DNA of 46,662 nt, taken from positions 1-46,662 of the forward strand of contig JAMOSW010000024.1 of assembly GCA_027062725.1 (NCBI GenBank). The letters run 5' to 3'. Shown piece by piece: positions 15,964 through 23,875 of this stretch (position 1 is the stretch's first letter; each line of letters opens with the position of its first letter). The DNA is from Pyrodictiaceae archaeon. Lineage in GTDB: Archaea > Thermoproteota > Thermoprotei_A > Sulfolobales > Pyrodictiaceae. A model generated the notes under the pieces. It was not told the DNA's origin. It ran no database searches and saw only the letters and a list, made by a program, of their open reading frames with translations. The position numbers and the translations under genes are program-made.

Positions 15964-16073
15964 TTCTGGTAATGAGTAGTGTCACCAAAATGCTAAAGTA
16001 CAGCGCAGAAAAACAAGGCCAAGGAAGAGACCAAGGGCGTGTCAACACGAAACACGCTACAAGGACTAGGACC

Positions 16074-16622
16074 CTATAGGCCGTCCTCAGTAAATGCCCT
16101 TCTAACTATATCAAGGAGGATAGCATTGACCCGCGCCAGTTCACCAAGCACTGAGGCCGAGAGACCAGAGACGTAGACGTGCAGCACGAAGTACAACATG
16201 CCAGCTGCGGGGTCCTCCACATACGCCTCGACGAAGCCAGCGGCACTCGCGGTAGCGGTGACCAGCTCCGCGAGCACATCTGTTTCTTCGAAGTCGCCGG
16301 AAAGGACTTTATAGGCAAGCATTCTCACATTCTCAACGACGCCAGTCAGCGCGTCACTGAGCTCCCTGCCATACTCGGTAAGTTCGCATCCCTGTGGGCC
16401 ACAGGATGCGTAGCCAGCGCGTTCAAGCACTCCAAGGGCCGACTCGAGCGCGGAGCACGGCACGCCGTAGCCCTCTATGCGTGCACGCAGCTCTTCGACG
16501 CTCAGCCGTCCCTCTAGAAACCGGAGAGCCATGACGATGCAGCGCGCGGTGGGCGAGAGGACGCGTAGTGTACGTTTCTCGGCGCGGAGCAGGAGCTCCT
16601 CGACACCATAGCTGTGGTTCAA
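16074..16622 (-). CDS. Hypothetical protein with N-terminal winged-helix-like domain
   Basis: A 182-residue protein with a TTG start. Residues about 22-85 (SPTARCIVMALRFLEGRLSV to LELTEYGRELSDAL-like wing) match an archaeal winged-helix layout ending in ELTEYGREL. The C-terminal half is helical and hydrophobic, perhaps a dimer or ligand domain. It precedes the winged-helix gene at 15516 on the same strand, with the palindrome between them. No specific family assigned. Confidence 0.7.
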   Translation of the reverse strand: MNHSYGVEELLLRAEKRTLRVLSPTARCIVMALRFLEGRLSVEELRARIEGYGVPCSALESALGVLERAGYASCGPQGCELTEYGRELSDALTGVVENVRMLAYKVLSGDFEETDVLAELVTATASAAGFVEAYVEDPAAGMLYFVLHVYVSGLSASVLGELARVNAILLDIVRRAFTEDGL

Positions 16623-16724
16623 GGTCCTACACCTGCCGCCCGGCTCGGACTAGCCCAGACACCCGTGGGCATTGTGTGGCCAAAACCCCTCCGATGAGGC
16701 ATCAACCCCTCGAGGGGCGAGAGG

Positions 16725-16976
16725 CTAGCCAGCGACAAACCTGCGCGCCAGCACTGAGGGAAGCAAGTACATCAACACAACGGCTAAAACCATGAGTATT
16801 ATTGCGCCCACAACTGCTACCTTGACGGCGTCGCTGCTTGTACCGAACACGATGGGTATAGGGCCTATCAGTATGACGCCACCCACTTCGCCCTTACCGC
16901 CCCGCAGCGCGTAGAGAAGGCCGCCAAACACTATCAGCGCAACCCCTATGAGGATCAACGCGAAGCCGACGGTCAC
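16725..16976 (-). CDS. DUF131 / TIGR00304-type small membrane protein
   Basis: The conserved block is GGLLYALRGGKGEVGGVILI followed by GPIPIVFGTS, then VVGAIILMVLAVVLMYLL. This is the archaeal family whose core is a Gly-rich GGxxLIGPIPIVFG loop between membrane helices. A GTG at 16974-16976 gives 83 residues, the usual family size. The open frame continues upstream over the methyltransferase start, but those residues are Pro/Ser-rich noise. Function unknown. Confidence 0.8.
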   Translation of the reverse strand: MTVGFALILIGVALIVFGGLLYALRGGKGEVGGVILIGPIPIVFGTSSDAVKVAVVGAIILMVLAVVLMYLLPSVLARRFVAG

Positions 16977-17151
16977 TAGCCTCCAGAACCCCTCCCCGGG
17001 CCCCAACGGCCCCAGGCCCTCGGCAGTGTTGAGCCCCGCTGTCGTCACGGAGGAATCACCCAGGCCGGGAGCGATATTCGTGTCTGGGCCCCTTATTCTC
17101 GTATGTAGTTGGCGCAGAACCGGGTATGTGTGGGGAGAGGGCGTAGGCGCT

Positions 17152-17745
17152 ATGAGCATATTCGGGTTCCAGCCCTCTGTCCCGTGGGTGCCAACGCGTG
17201 ACGAAGTCGTAGAGAAGCTGCTGGAGCTCCTAAAGCCGCAGCCGGGCGACCGTGTGTATGACCTGGGCTGTGGCGACGGGAGAATAGCGATAGCTGTCGC
17301 AAAGCGGTACCCCGACGCACATGTACGGTGCCTCGAGATACGCCAGGACCTGGTTGAGAAGGCAAAGGCTAACGCCAGGGACAAGAAGGCCAGAGTGGAG
17401 ATAATAAGAGCCGACTTCTTCAGCTACAACATCGGCGACGCCGACATAGTCTACATGTACTTGCTGACCAGTGTGAACCAGAAGCTTCGCCCCAAGCTTG
17501 AGGAGGAGCTCAAGCCTGGAACTGTGGTTGTGACCCTTGACTTCCCCATACCCGAGTGGAGCGAGGTTGCGAGAGTAGAGCTGCCCCGCTCCTGGCAGCG
17601 TACACTCTACGTCTACATCGTCGGCTACTCGGATAGGCTACCGCATGAGAGGAGCCAGGAGGCCCTCCTCCGGGGCCTCCAGAGGATAAACCTGGAGGCG
17701 CTCCCCGAGCCGGAGCGGGGCCGGATCAAGAGCCTCTTGGGTTAG
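17152..17745 (+). CDS. Archaeal protein-lysine methyltransferase (aKMT-like)
   Basis: From the ATG at 17152 the protein is 197 residues. It opens [20 protein letters not shown], then [20 protein letters not shown] (SAM-binding motif I), [20 protein letters not shown] and [16 protein letters not shown]. This order, including the VPxVPTP-like opening, matches the crenarchaeal broad-specificity lysine methyltransferase aKMT of Sulfolobus, which methylates many surface lysines of chromatin and other proteins. A C-terminal extension of about 40 residues is extra. It overlaps the end of cysS by 4 bases (convergent). Confidence 0.85.
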   Translation: MSIFGFQPSVPWVPTRDEVVEKLLELLKPQPGDRVYDLGCGDGRIAIAVAKRYPDAHVRCLEIRQDLVEKAKANARDKKARVEIIRADFFSYNIGDADIVYMYLLTSVNQKLRPKLEEELKPGTVVVTLDFPIPEWSEVARVELPRSWQRTLYVYIVGYSDRLPHERSQEALLRGLQRINLEALPEPERGRIKSLLG

Positions 17746-19214
17746 TCCTTTTTCGTTAGCCGCCAGACAGTCTTGCCGCCAGGGTAGTCCATGAGCTGGA
17801 TGCCCAGCTGCCCCAGCTCGCTCCGTATCTCGTCAGCCAGGTCGAACATCTTCCTCCGCCTCAGCTCGGAGCGCACCTTCACCAGCAGCTCTACTAGCTG
17901 CTCAAAGGGCCCCTCAGTGGCAGCACGTTTCCCGAGCACGTTAAACACGTGGTTGAACTCGGCGAAGAGCCGGGCCGCTATAGCGGCTCCGGTGTAGGAC
18001 TCCGAGGGCAGTGTCTGCCTGTTCACAACCCTAACGGCCTCCATGACGGCCGCCAGCGCCCTGGCAGTGTTGAAGTCGCTGCTCATTGCCTCGTGGAACG
18101 CGTAGTAGGCGTCAAGAAGGCTCCGTGTCTGCTCCAGCCGCTCTCCCCTGAGCGAGGCCTCGGGCTCGGCCTCAGCGAGGAGCCGCTCCACGGCCTCGGC
18201 GGCGGCTTCTATCCGGGCGAGCGTGGAGCGTGCCTGCTCGAGCGCCTCCTCGCTGAAGTCAAGCTGTGTCCGGTAATGGGCGCTCAGCAGCCATAGCCTC
18301 AGGACCCGTGGCCCCCACTTCCTTATTGCCTCGTTGGCTGGTATGATGTTGCCGAGGCTCTTGCTCATCTTCTCTCCACTTATCGTGAGGTAGCCGGTGT
18401 GGAGCCAGTAGCGCACCCAGGGCCTCTTGCCGAAATAGGACTCGCTTTGCGCCCTCTCATTCTCGTGATGGGGAAAGACTAGGTCCTGTCCCCCGCCGTG
18501 GATATCGAACTGCTCGCCGAGGTACCTGGAGGACATGACGCTACACTCTATGTGCCAGCCCGGCCTCCCGCGGCCCCAGGGGCTCTCCCAGTAGGGCTCT
18601 CCCGGCTTCCACGCCTTCCACAGCGCGAAGTCAAACGGGTGACGCTTCTCTCGGAGAACGTCCTCCTCCTGCCGCCACTGCTCTGGGTGGACCCTGCCGC
18701 TTAGCTCGCCGTAGTGAGGGTATGTCGTCACGTCGAAGTAGACGCTGCCGCTGGGTGCGACATATGCGTGGCCCTTCTCTATAAGTCCCTCTATGAACTC
18801 TATTATCTCGCTGATATGGTCCGTGACACGGGGGTGAATGTCGACCGTTATGCCGAGGCTGCGCAGCATCTCGAAATAGTCCTTGGAGTACCGGTCCACT
18901 ATCTCCCGCCAGTCACGTCCCTCCTCGTTAGCTTTCCTGATGATCTTATCATCTATGTCGGTTATGTTCTGTACGTGAAATACGCTGTAGCCACGAAGCT
19001 GTAGGTACCGCTTAATGGCGTCGAATGCGACGTAGGTCCTCGCGTGGCCTATGTGCATGTGGTCGTATACCGTTGGGCCGCAGACGTACATCCTCACAAT
19101 CCCGGGCTCAAGCGGGTGGAACTCCTCAACCCTGTTGCCGAGCGTGTTGCGGACCCGTATTTTGGGCAGTCCGCGCCACTCGATAACTGTGAACCCCATA
19201 GCCTCCACCGGCAC
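17742..19214 (-). CDS. cysS: Cysteinyl-tRNA synthetase
   Basis: Class I synthetase of 490 residues. [19 protein letters not shown] holds the zinc Cys and HIGH motif. HIECSVMSS and [17 protein letters not shown] supply the other zinc ligands, and [10 protein letters not shown] is the KMSKS loop. Two starts are possible: GTG at 19214, about 24 bases behind a TATA-like CTATAGAT (19233-19240), and ATG at 19199, behind GGTGGAGG. Not all archaea carry CysRS (some use SepRS), so direct Cys-tRNA charging is expected here. Confidence 0.97.
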   Translation of the reverse strand: MPVEAMGFTVIEWRGLPKIRVRNTLGNRVEEFHPLEPGIVRMYVCGPTVYDHMHIGHARTYVAFDAIKRYLQLRGYSVFHVQNITDIDDKIIRKANEEGRDWREIVDRYSKDYFEMLRSLGITVDIHPRVTDHISEIIEFIEGLIEKGHAYVAPSGSVYFDVTTYPHYGELSGRVHPEQWRQEEDVLREKRHPFDFALWKAWKPGEPYWESPWGRGRPGWHIECSVMSSRYLGEQFDIHGGGQDLVFPHHENERAQSESYFGKRPWVRYWLHTGYLTISGEKMSKSLGNIIPANEAIRKWGPRVLRLWLLSAHYRTQLDFSEEALEQARSTLARIEAAAEAVERLLAEAEPEASLRGERLEQTRSLLDAYYAFHEAMSSDFNTARALAAVMEAVRVVNRQTLPSESYTGAAIAARLFAEFNHVFNVLGKRAATEGPFEQLVELLVKVRSELRRRKMFDLADEIRSELGQLGIQLMDYPGGKTVWRLTKKD

Positions 19215-19229
19215 CCATTGAGCCTGGAA

Positions 19230-19264
19230 GGAGAAATCTATAGCCCCCTTTGCCGGGTTTTAAC
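19230..19264. promoter_or_regulatory. Divergent promoters for cysS and the SplB-like gene
   Basis: The minus-strand TATA near 19233-19240 faces cysS. The plus-strand GTTTTAAC near 19256-19263 lies about 25 bases before the TTG at 19285, which fits a leaderless start. The two starts are only 70 bases apart. Confidence 0.5.
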
Positions 19265-19284
19265 GCCTCCGGGATGGCTGCGTA

Positions 19285-20457
19285 TTGTATAGGGTAACCG
19301 GCCGGCTTATCGAGGAAATGCTTGCAGAGAAGGAGGCCACAGCTGCTAGGCTTGAGTCGCGGCTCACGCCAAGAGAGACCGAGGAGGCCCGAAGAGACCA
19401 CCACGCCCACCGCCCACCCATCGCATGCGGTATGACCATCCACACCGGCATAGGCTGCAACTATGGCTGCCTCTACTGCTACGTCCCCGACATGGGGTTC
19501 CCCATGAAGCCCAGGCCGTATCCACTCACCGGGGAGCAGCTTGCTTACGCGCTCGCGGTTAACCCCCACTTCGTGCCTGGGCAGTGGGGCACGTTGCTCG
19601 CATTCGGCTCGGTCACTGAGCCGTTTATGCCCGAGACCAGGAGGAGGGCGCTGGAGTACCTCGAGGCAACGCGGCGATGGCTGGGGAACCCGCAGCAGGT
19701 CTCGACAAAGACACCCCTTGAGGGCCCAGACTATGAGGCCTTCAAGAAGAGCGCTGAGAGAAACATAAGCGTCCTGGTGACGATAGTCACTCTGCGCTAC
19801 GCGAGGATACTAGAGCCAGCGGCGCCTCCACCCGAGAAACGGTACGAGCTCATAAGGAGGCTCAGTCGAGACGGCTACCACGTTAGCCTCTTTCTCCGCC
19901 CCATAATTCCCGGCGTGACCTCGGAGGAGCTGGACGAGATACTCAGCCGCGCGGCAGAGGCGGGAGCGCGGGCGGTCATACCTGGCAGTCTCCGCGTGAC
20001 CCCCGGGATCCTCCGCAGGCTCAAAGCGGCCGGGATCCCCGGCTACGGCGAGATACTACGCCGCCTTCCTCGAAGGCCCCGCAATGGAAGGGACCAAGTG
20101 GTGCTTCACATGAGCGACCTCAAGAGGCTCGCGGCCGAGAAGGCCCGCCGCTACGGGCTACGGGTTCTACCCAGCAGCTGCTCCGCCAACATAGAGGCCC
20201 ACGGGCTGGCCTGCTGGGTGTGTCGCTGGGGCCCCTGCGGGGAGGAGAAGAAGCTGCCTAAGGTAGACGAGGAAGGCTTAAGGGATGCCTTCGAGGCCCT
20301 AGGCTGTAGCGCTGAAAACATCAGTATAGACTCCTCCGCGATACGCGTTGGGCTAGCATGCCGCGGTAGCAGAGCTCGCAGAGCTGTGCTCATAGTCGAG
20401 ACTGTCGCCAAGCGCCGTGTCATTGTTGAGCGGCAGCCTGGAGCCCGGAGGGGCTAG
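19285..20457 (+). CDS. Radical SAM protein, SplB/COG1533-like
   Basis: A 390-residue protein. The cluster motif is HTGIGCNYGCLYCYVPDMGF (CxxxCxxC with the following aromatic typical of the SplB-like group). FGSVTEPFMPET and STKTPLEGPDY match later SAM and substrate regions. A C-terminal Cys-rich segment (CSANIEAHGLACWVCRWGPC) could bind a second cluster or metal. The substrate is unknown; spore photoproduct repair is not expected in an archaeon. The TTG start is supported by the TATA spacing. Confidence 0.85.
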   Translation: MYRVTGRLIEEMLAEKEATAARLESRLTPRETEEARRDHHAHRPPIACGMTIHTGIGCNYGCLYCYVPDMGFPMKPRPYPLTGEQLAYALAVNPHFVPGQWGTLLAFGSVTEPFMPETRRRALEYLEATRRWLGNPQQVSTKTPLEGPDYEAFKKSAERNISVLVTIVTLRYARILEPAAPPPEKRYELIRRLSRDGYHVSLFLRPIIPGVTSEELDEILSRAAEAGARAVIPGSLRVTPGILRRLKAAGIPGYGEILRRLPRRPRNGRDQVVLHMSDLKRLAAEKARRYGLRVLPSSCSANIEAHGLACWVCRWGPCGEEKKLPKVDEEGLRDAFEALGCSAENISIDSSAIRVGLACRGSRARRAVLIVETVAKRRVIVERQPGARRG

Positions 20458-20496
20458 ACTAGATTAGATTAAGGCACCGCGGCTCCACGGGACAGG

Positions 20497-21066
20497 ATGA
20501 GGTGTGCAGTTAGAATGACCAAGCTTTACCGCCTCTTCAACCTCATTGTTGCAGCTGAGCCCGCGTATCCCGGGCCGCAGCGGGCGCTGCGCCTCATAAA
20601 GACGCTCCTAGGGAACCCGATAGTCTTTGACACGCCGAAGTCGCTTATACTGTTACGTGTAGAGAACCCCTACGAGGCCGTGAAGAGGCTCGAGAAGCAG
20701 CTCGGCCCCGAGGACCCGGTACTCAGAGTGGTCCCCCTAGATGGCGAGACTCCTCCCTACGTTGAGGACGTTGCAGAGGCAGCCAGGAGCCTCGTGGAGG
20801 AAAAGGCAGGGGCGATAGGTGGGGAGCCGACGTTTGCCATAAAGATAGAGGGTCGCCTCTACAGCCGGGAGCCCGGCGAGCCTCTCCATAGCGCCGACGC
20901 CGTTAGGATAATAGCGGATGGCATAGAGCTGCCCGTGAACCTTGACAGCCCCGACCTCTTAGTGCTCGTCAAGGTGGTGCGGCTGAGTAGGGCCCAGCGC
21001 TACGCCGGCATAATGGTTGCGCCGCCTGACAGCATCTACTCCAGGGCCAGAAAGTACGGCGCCTAG
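20497..21066 (+). CDS. THUMP-domain protein
   Basis: A 189-residue protein whose ordering (N-terminal strand-helix LYRLFNLIVAAEPAYPGPQR, central FAIKIEGRLYSR, then SPDLLVLVKVVRLSRAQRYAG) matches the THUMP RNA-binding fold seen in tRNA-modifying enzymes. No catalytic domain is attached, so it may help another enzyme. It is the first gene of the row leading to herA. A TATA-like GATTAGATTAAGG (20463-20475) lies about 25 bases before the ATG. Confidence 0.7.
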   Translation: MRCAVRMTKLYRLFNLIVAAEPAYPGPQRALRLIKTLLGNPIVFDTPKSLILLRVENPYEAVKRLEKQLGPEDPVLRVVPLDGETPPYVEDVAEAARSLVEEKAGAIGGEPTFAIKIEGRLYSREPGEPLHSADAVRIIADGIELPVNLDSPDLLVLVKVVRLSRAQRYAGIMVAPPDSIYSRARKYGA

Positions 21067-21097
21067 GCTGCATGGTAGGGAAGAGGGGCTCCGAGGC

Positions 21098-22621
21098 TTG
21101 TCGCAGGAGGGCACTGTGCTAGATGTTGCCGCCTTCGGTGAACCGCTAGGCTACGTGGTCGATGGCGCGACGCCGCGTAGCCTTAGGTTTGTCTCGCCAC
21201 GGCCCCCGGCCATAGGCGACTATGTGCTGGTTGAGGCCGAGCCGAGGCCGCTTATAGGCCTCGTACGGGCAGTGGGGACGCGCAGCGTCACGCTCTCCTC
21301 CCTGCCGGGCGTCTACGACCCGGTGGTCGTTGAGAGGTTGCGGGCCGAAGCCAGCAGGGATGACGTCTTCTTCGAGTGTAGTGTCTCCATAGTAGGCGAC
21401 GCTGAGAGCCTGGAGATGCCGAGGATGCCCCCGCTGCCGGGCAGTAGGGTCTACCGTGCGCCGCCGGAGCTTCTCGCCAGGCTCTTCGGTGGAGAACCGC
21501 CCAGGCGGGTGAGGATAGGCACCTTACTCGCCCGCCCCGATGTGGCTGTCTACGTTGACGTGAACAGGATGGTTACGAGGCATACGGCTATACTCGCGGT
21601 AACTGGTGCCGGCAAGAGCAACACCGTGGCGGTCATAGCAGACAGACTGGCTTCCATTGGCGGCACTCTGCTCGTCTTCGATTTCCACGGAGAATACGTC
21701 GGCACAGCCATAGGTGGTGGCGTGAACACAATCCCCGCCAAGATAAACCCCCGGCTCCTCAGCATAGGCGAGCTGATGGTGCTCCTGGGCATCGAGCACA
21801 GGTTCTACAACCAGGAGCGCGTTCTGCGCAAGGCTCTCGAGATAGTGCGCGCGAAGCAGGTACAGAGGGGCTTCCTCGAAGAGCTCGCCGAGGCTGTGGA
21901 GAAGATAAGAAGTCTCGAGAGGCGCCGCGAAGAGTCCACGGCGGCGGTAGCAGTGCTCAACAAGATAGAGGCCCTAGCAGAGCGCTACGGCGACGTGATA
22001 GACGACGCAGCACCAGACCCGCTGACGCGGCTTCAGCCCGGCAGGGTAAACGTTGTCGACCTAAGCCGTGTCGACGAGGACGCGGCAGACGTGGTTGTCA
22101 GCCACGTTCTCCGCAAGCTGCTTGTCGAGCGAAAGAGGCACAAGCATGGCGAGAAAAGCATGGTCCCCTATCCGGTCCTAGTGGTGCTCGAAGAGGCGCA
22201 TATCCTCGCGCCGCGCGACGAGGACACTTTGTCCAAGTACTGGCTGGCGCGGGTTGCGCGTGAGGGCAGGAAGTTCGGCATAGGCCTCATGCTTGTGAGT
22301 CAGCGACCAAAGGGCCTAGACCCGGACATATTGAGCCAGATGAACAACCTCGTAGTGCTCAGGATTGTTGAGCCCTCGGATCAGCGGTATATACAGGAGG
22401 CGAGCGAGAGCTTAAGCAGCGACCTCGTAGAGCAGCTGCCCAGCCTTAACACGGGTGAAGCGATACTCGTCGGCCCCTTTGTCCCAGCACCCGCGCTGGT
22501 CAAGATAGACCGATATGGCGGCAGGCTTGGCGGCGGAGACCCCGACGTGGTCTCTGAGTGGGCTAGGCTGAGGGAGAAGGCGGAGGTGCCGCCCGAGGAC
22601 GTCTACAGCGACCTCCTGTAG
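21098..22621 (+). CDS. herA: HerA DNA-translocating ATPase
   Basis: HerA is the hexameric ATPase that moves DNA into the NurA nuclease during end resection. Walker A is VTGAGKSNTVAVI, Walker B is LVVLEEAHILAPRDED, and the following VAREGRKFGIGLMLVSQRPK holds the arginine-finger region. The N-terminal beta-barrel domain (HAS) spans about the first 130 residues. The frame extends upstream to 21017 over the THUMP gene; a TTG at 21098 keeps the conserved domain and removes the overlap, giving 507 residues. It leads the herA-mre11-rad50 set. Confidence 0.92.
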   Translation: MSQEGTVLDVAAFGEPLGYVVDGATPRSLRFVSPRPPAIGDYVLVEAEPRPLIGLVRAVGTRSVTLSSLPGVYDPVVVERLRAEASRDDVFFECSVSIVGDAESLEMPRMPPLPGSRVYRAPPELLARLFGGEPPRRVRIGTLLARPDVAVYVDVNRMVTRHTAILAVTGAGKSNTVAVIADRLASIGGTLLVFDFHGEYVGTAIGGGVNTIPAKINPRLLSIGELMVLLGIEHRFYNQERVLRKALEIVRAKQVQRGFLEELAEAVEKIRSLERRREESTAAVAVLNKIEALAERYGDVIDDAAPDPLTRLQPGRVNVVDLSRVDEDAADVVVSHVLRKLLVERKRHKHGEKSMVPYPVLVVLEEAHILAPRDEDTLSKYWLARVAREGRKFGIGLMLVSQRPKGLDPDILSQMNNLVVLRIVEPSDQRYIQEASESLSSDLVEQLPSLNTGEAILVGPFVPAPALVKIDRYGGRLGGGDPDVVSEWARLREKAEVPPEDVYSDLL

Positions 22622-22699
22622 GGCTCAAGGCTGGCAGAGGGGGCGTGGTCCTCATAGGGTAATCCCTGCTAGCCTCAGTGGCGGGGTGCGCCGCTAGGG

Positions 22700-23872
22700 A
22701 TGGACACGGTCCACGTTCTCCACGTCTCGGATACGCATCTCGGCTACCGCCAGTACGGGCTCTTTGAGAGAGAAATAGACATCTATGATGTTTGGAACGA
22801 GATAATCGACATAGCCCTTAGGGAACATGTAGACATGGTTGTTCATAGCGGTGACTTGTTTGACACGAGCAGGCCGCCGCCTCAGGCCATACGGGAAGCG
22901 GTACGTGGGCTCCGCAGGCTACGTGACGCAGGTATACCCGTAGTTGCCGTCATGGGTGACCACGATGTGCCCAAGAGGAGGCAGTTGCCGCCAAACGCCC
23001 TCCTAGACGATCTAGGCCTCCTTGCGACCCTTGGCCTCCGAAGCGTCTACGAGGCTAGAAAGGTTCGCTCACGAAGCGGCGTGGAGGTCCACGTGGCGGG
23101 CGTTACTAACCAGAGAGGACCGGCTGCAAGGCAGAGGCTCCATGACTACCTGGCACGCCTCCCACCGAGTAATGGTATCTCACTCTTGTTGCTTCATCAG
23201 ACTCTTCAAGAGGTGGCTCCTGACTACGAGCTAGGCCTTGGAGACCTTCCACGCGGCTATAGCTACTATGCGCTCGGCCACATCCATGTTCACCGCGGGT
23301 GGCGCCTCGGCGAGGCCTATGCCGCCTACCCGGGGTCCCCGGAGGCTCTCCGGCTCGACGAGGCGCGGCAGCAGAGCGAACGCTACGTGCTCCTAGTCGA
23401 GGCCAAGCCAGGCACAACGGTGAGCTTGGAGAGGGTTAAGCTTCGGAGGCCTCGGCCACAGTTCGTCGAGGAAATAGTCTTCCGCGATATGGACTCGCTG
23501 CGGGCAAGCCTCCTACGGCTACGTGAGAGGATATCCCGCTACCCGCCCGAGCGTAAGCCCCTCCTTCACCTCTTCGTTAAGGCTGTGCCTAGGAGCGCGA
23601 AGATGCAGGTGTATAAGCTGGCGGAGCAACTGTTTCGTCATACAACTCTCGCATACCGCCTAAACATTGACGTCTTCGAGGAGGAGCTTCCACGCAACCT
23701 CCAAAGGCCTAGCGAGATCGACGTCGTCGAGCTGCTGGGCGAGCTTCTCCGCGACAAGCAGCTGGTGGAGCTGGCACAGCGTCTGATGGAGATAGCCCGG
23801 TCGGGCGGCACAAAGAACACGATAATGGATGAGATGTTCAGGGCGCTAAAGGAAACGTATGGTATTGATTAG
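22700..23872 (+). CDS. mre11: Mre11 nuclease
   Basis: A 390-residue metallophosphoesterase. Motif I is HVSDTHLG (8-15), motif II HSGDLFD (49-55), motif III MGDHD (85-89), then LLLLHQ and YALGHIHVH near 188-198. With Rad50 it forms the DNA-end sensing and nicking complex. Motif III reads GDHD where many Mre11 proteins have GNHD; I note this as a variant. The capping and Rad50-binding helices follow. The stop is 3 bases from the rad50 start. Confidence 0.94.
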   Translation: MDTVHVLHVSDTHLGYRQYGLFEREIDIYDVWNEIIDIALREHVDMVVHSGDLFDTSRPPPQAIREAVRGLRRLRDAGIPVVAVMGDHDVPKRRQLPPNALLDDLGLLATLGLRSVYEARKVRSRSGVEVHVAGVTNQRGPAARQRLHDYLARLPPSNGISLLLLHQTLQEVAPDYELGLGDLPRGYSYYALGHIHVHRGWRLGEAYAAYPGSPEALRLDEARQQSERYVLLVEAKPGTTVSLERVKLRRPRPQFVEEIVFRDMDSLRASLLRLRERISRYPPERKPLLHLFVKAVPRSAKMQVYKLAEQLFRHTTLAYRLNIDVFEEELPRNLQRPSEIDVVELLGELLRDKQLVELAQRLMEIARSGGTKNTIMDEMFRALKETYGID

Positions 23873-23875
23873 GGG

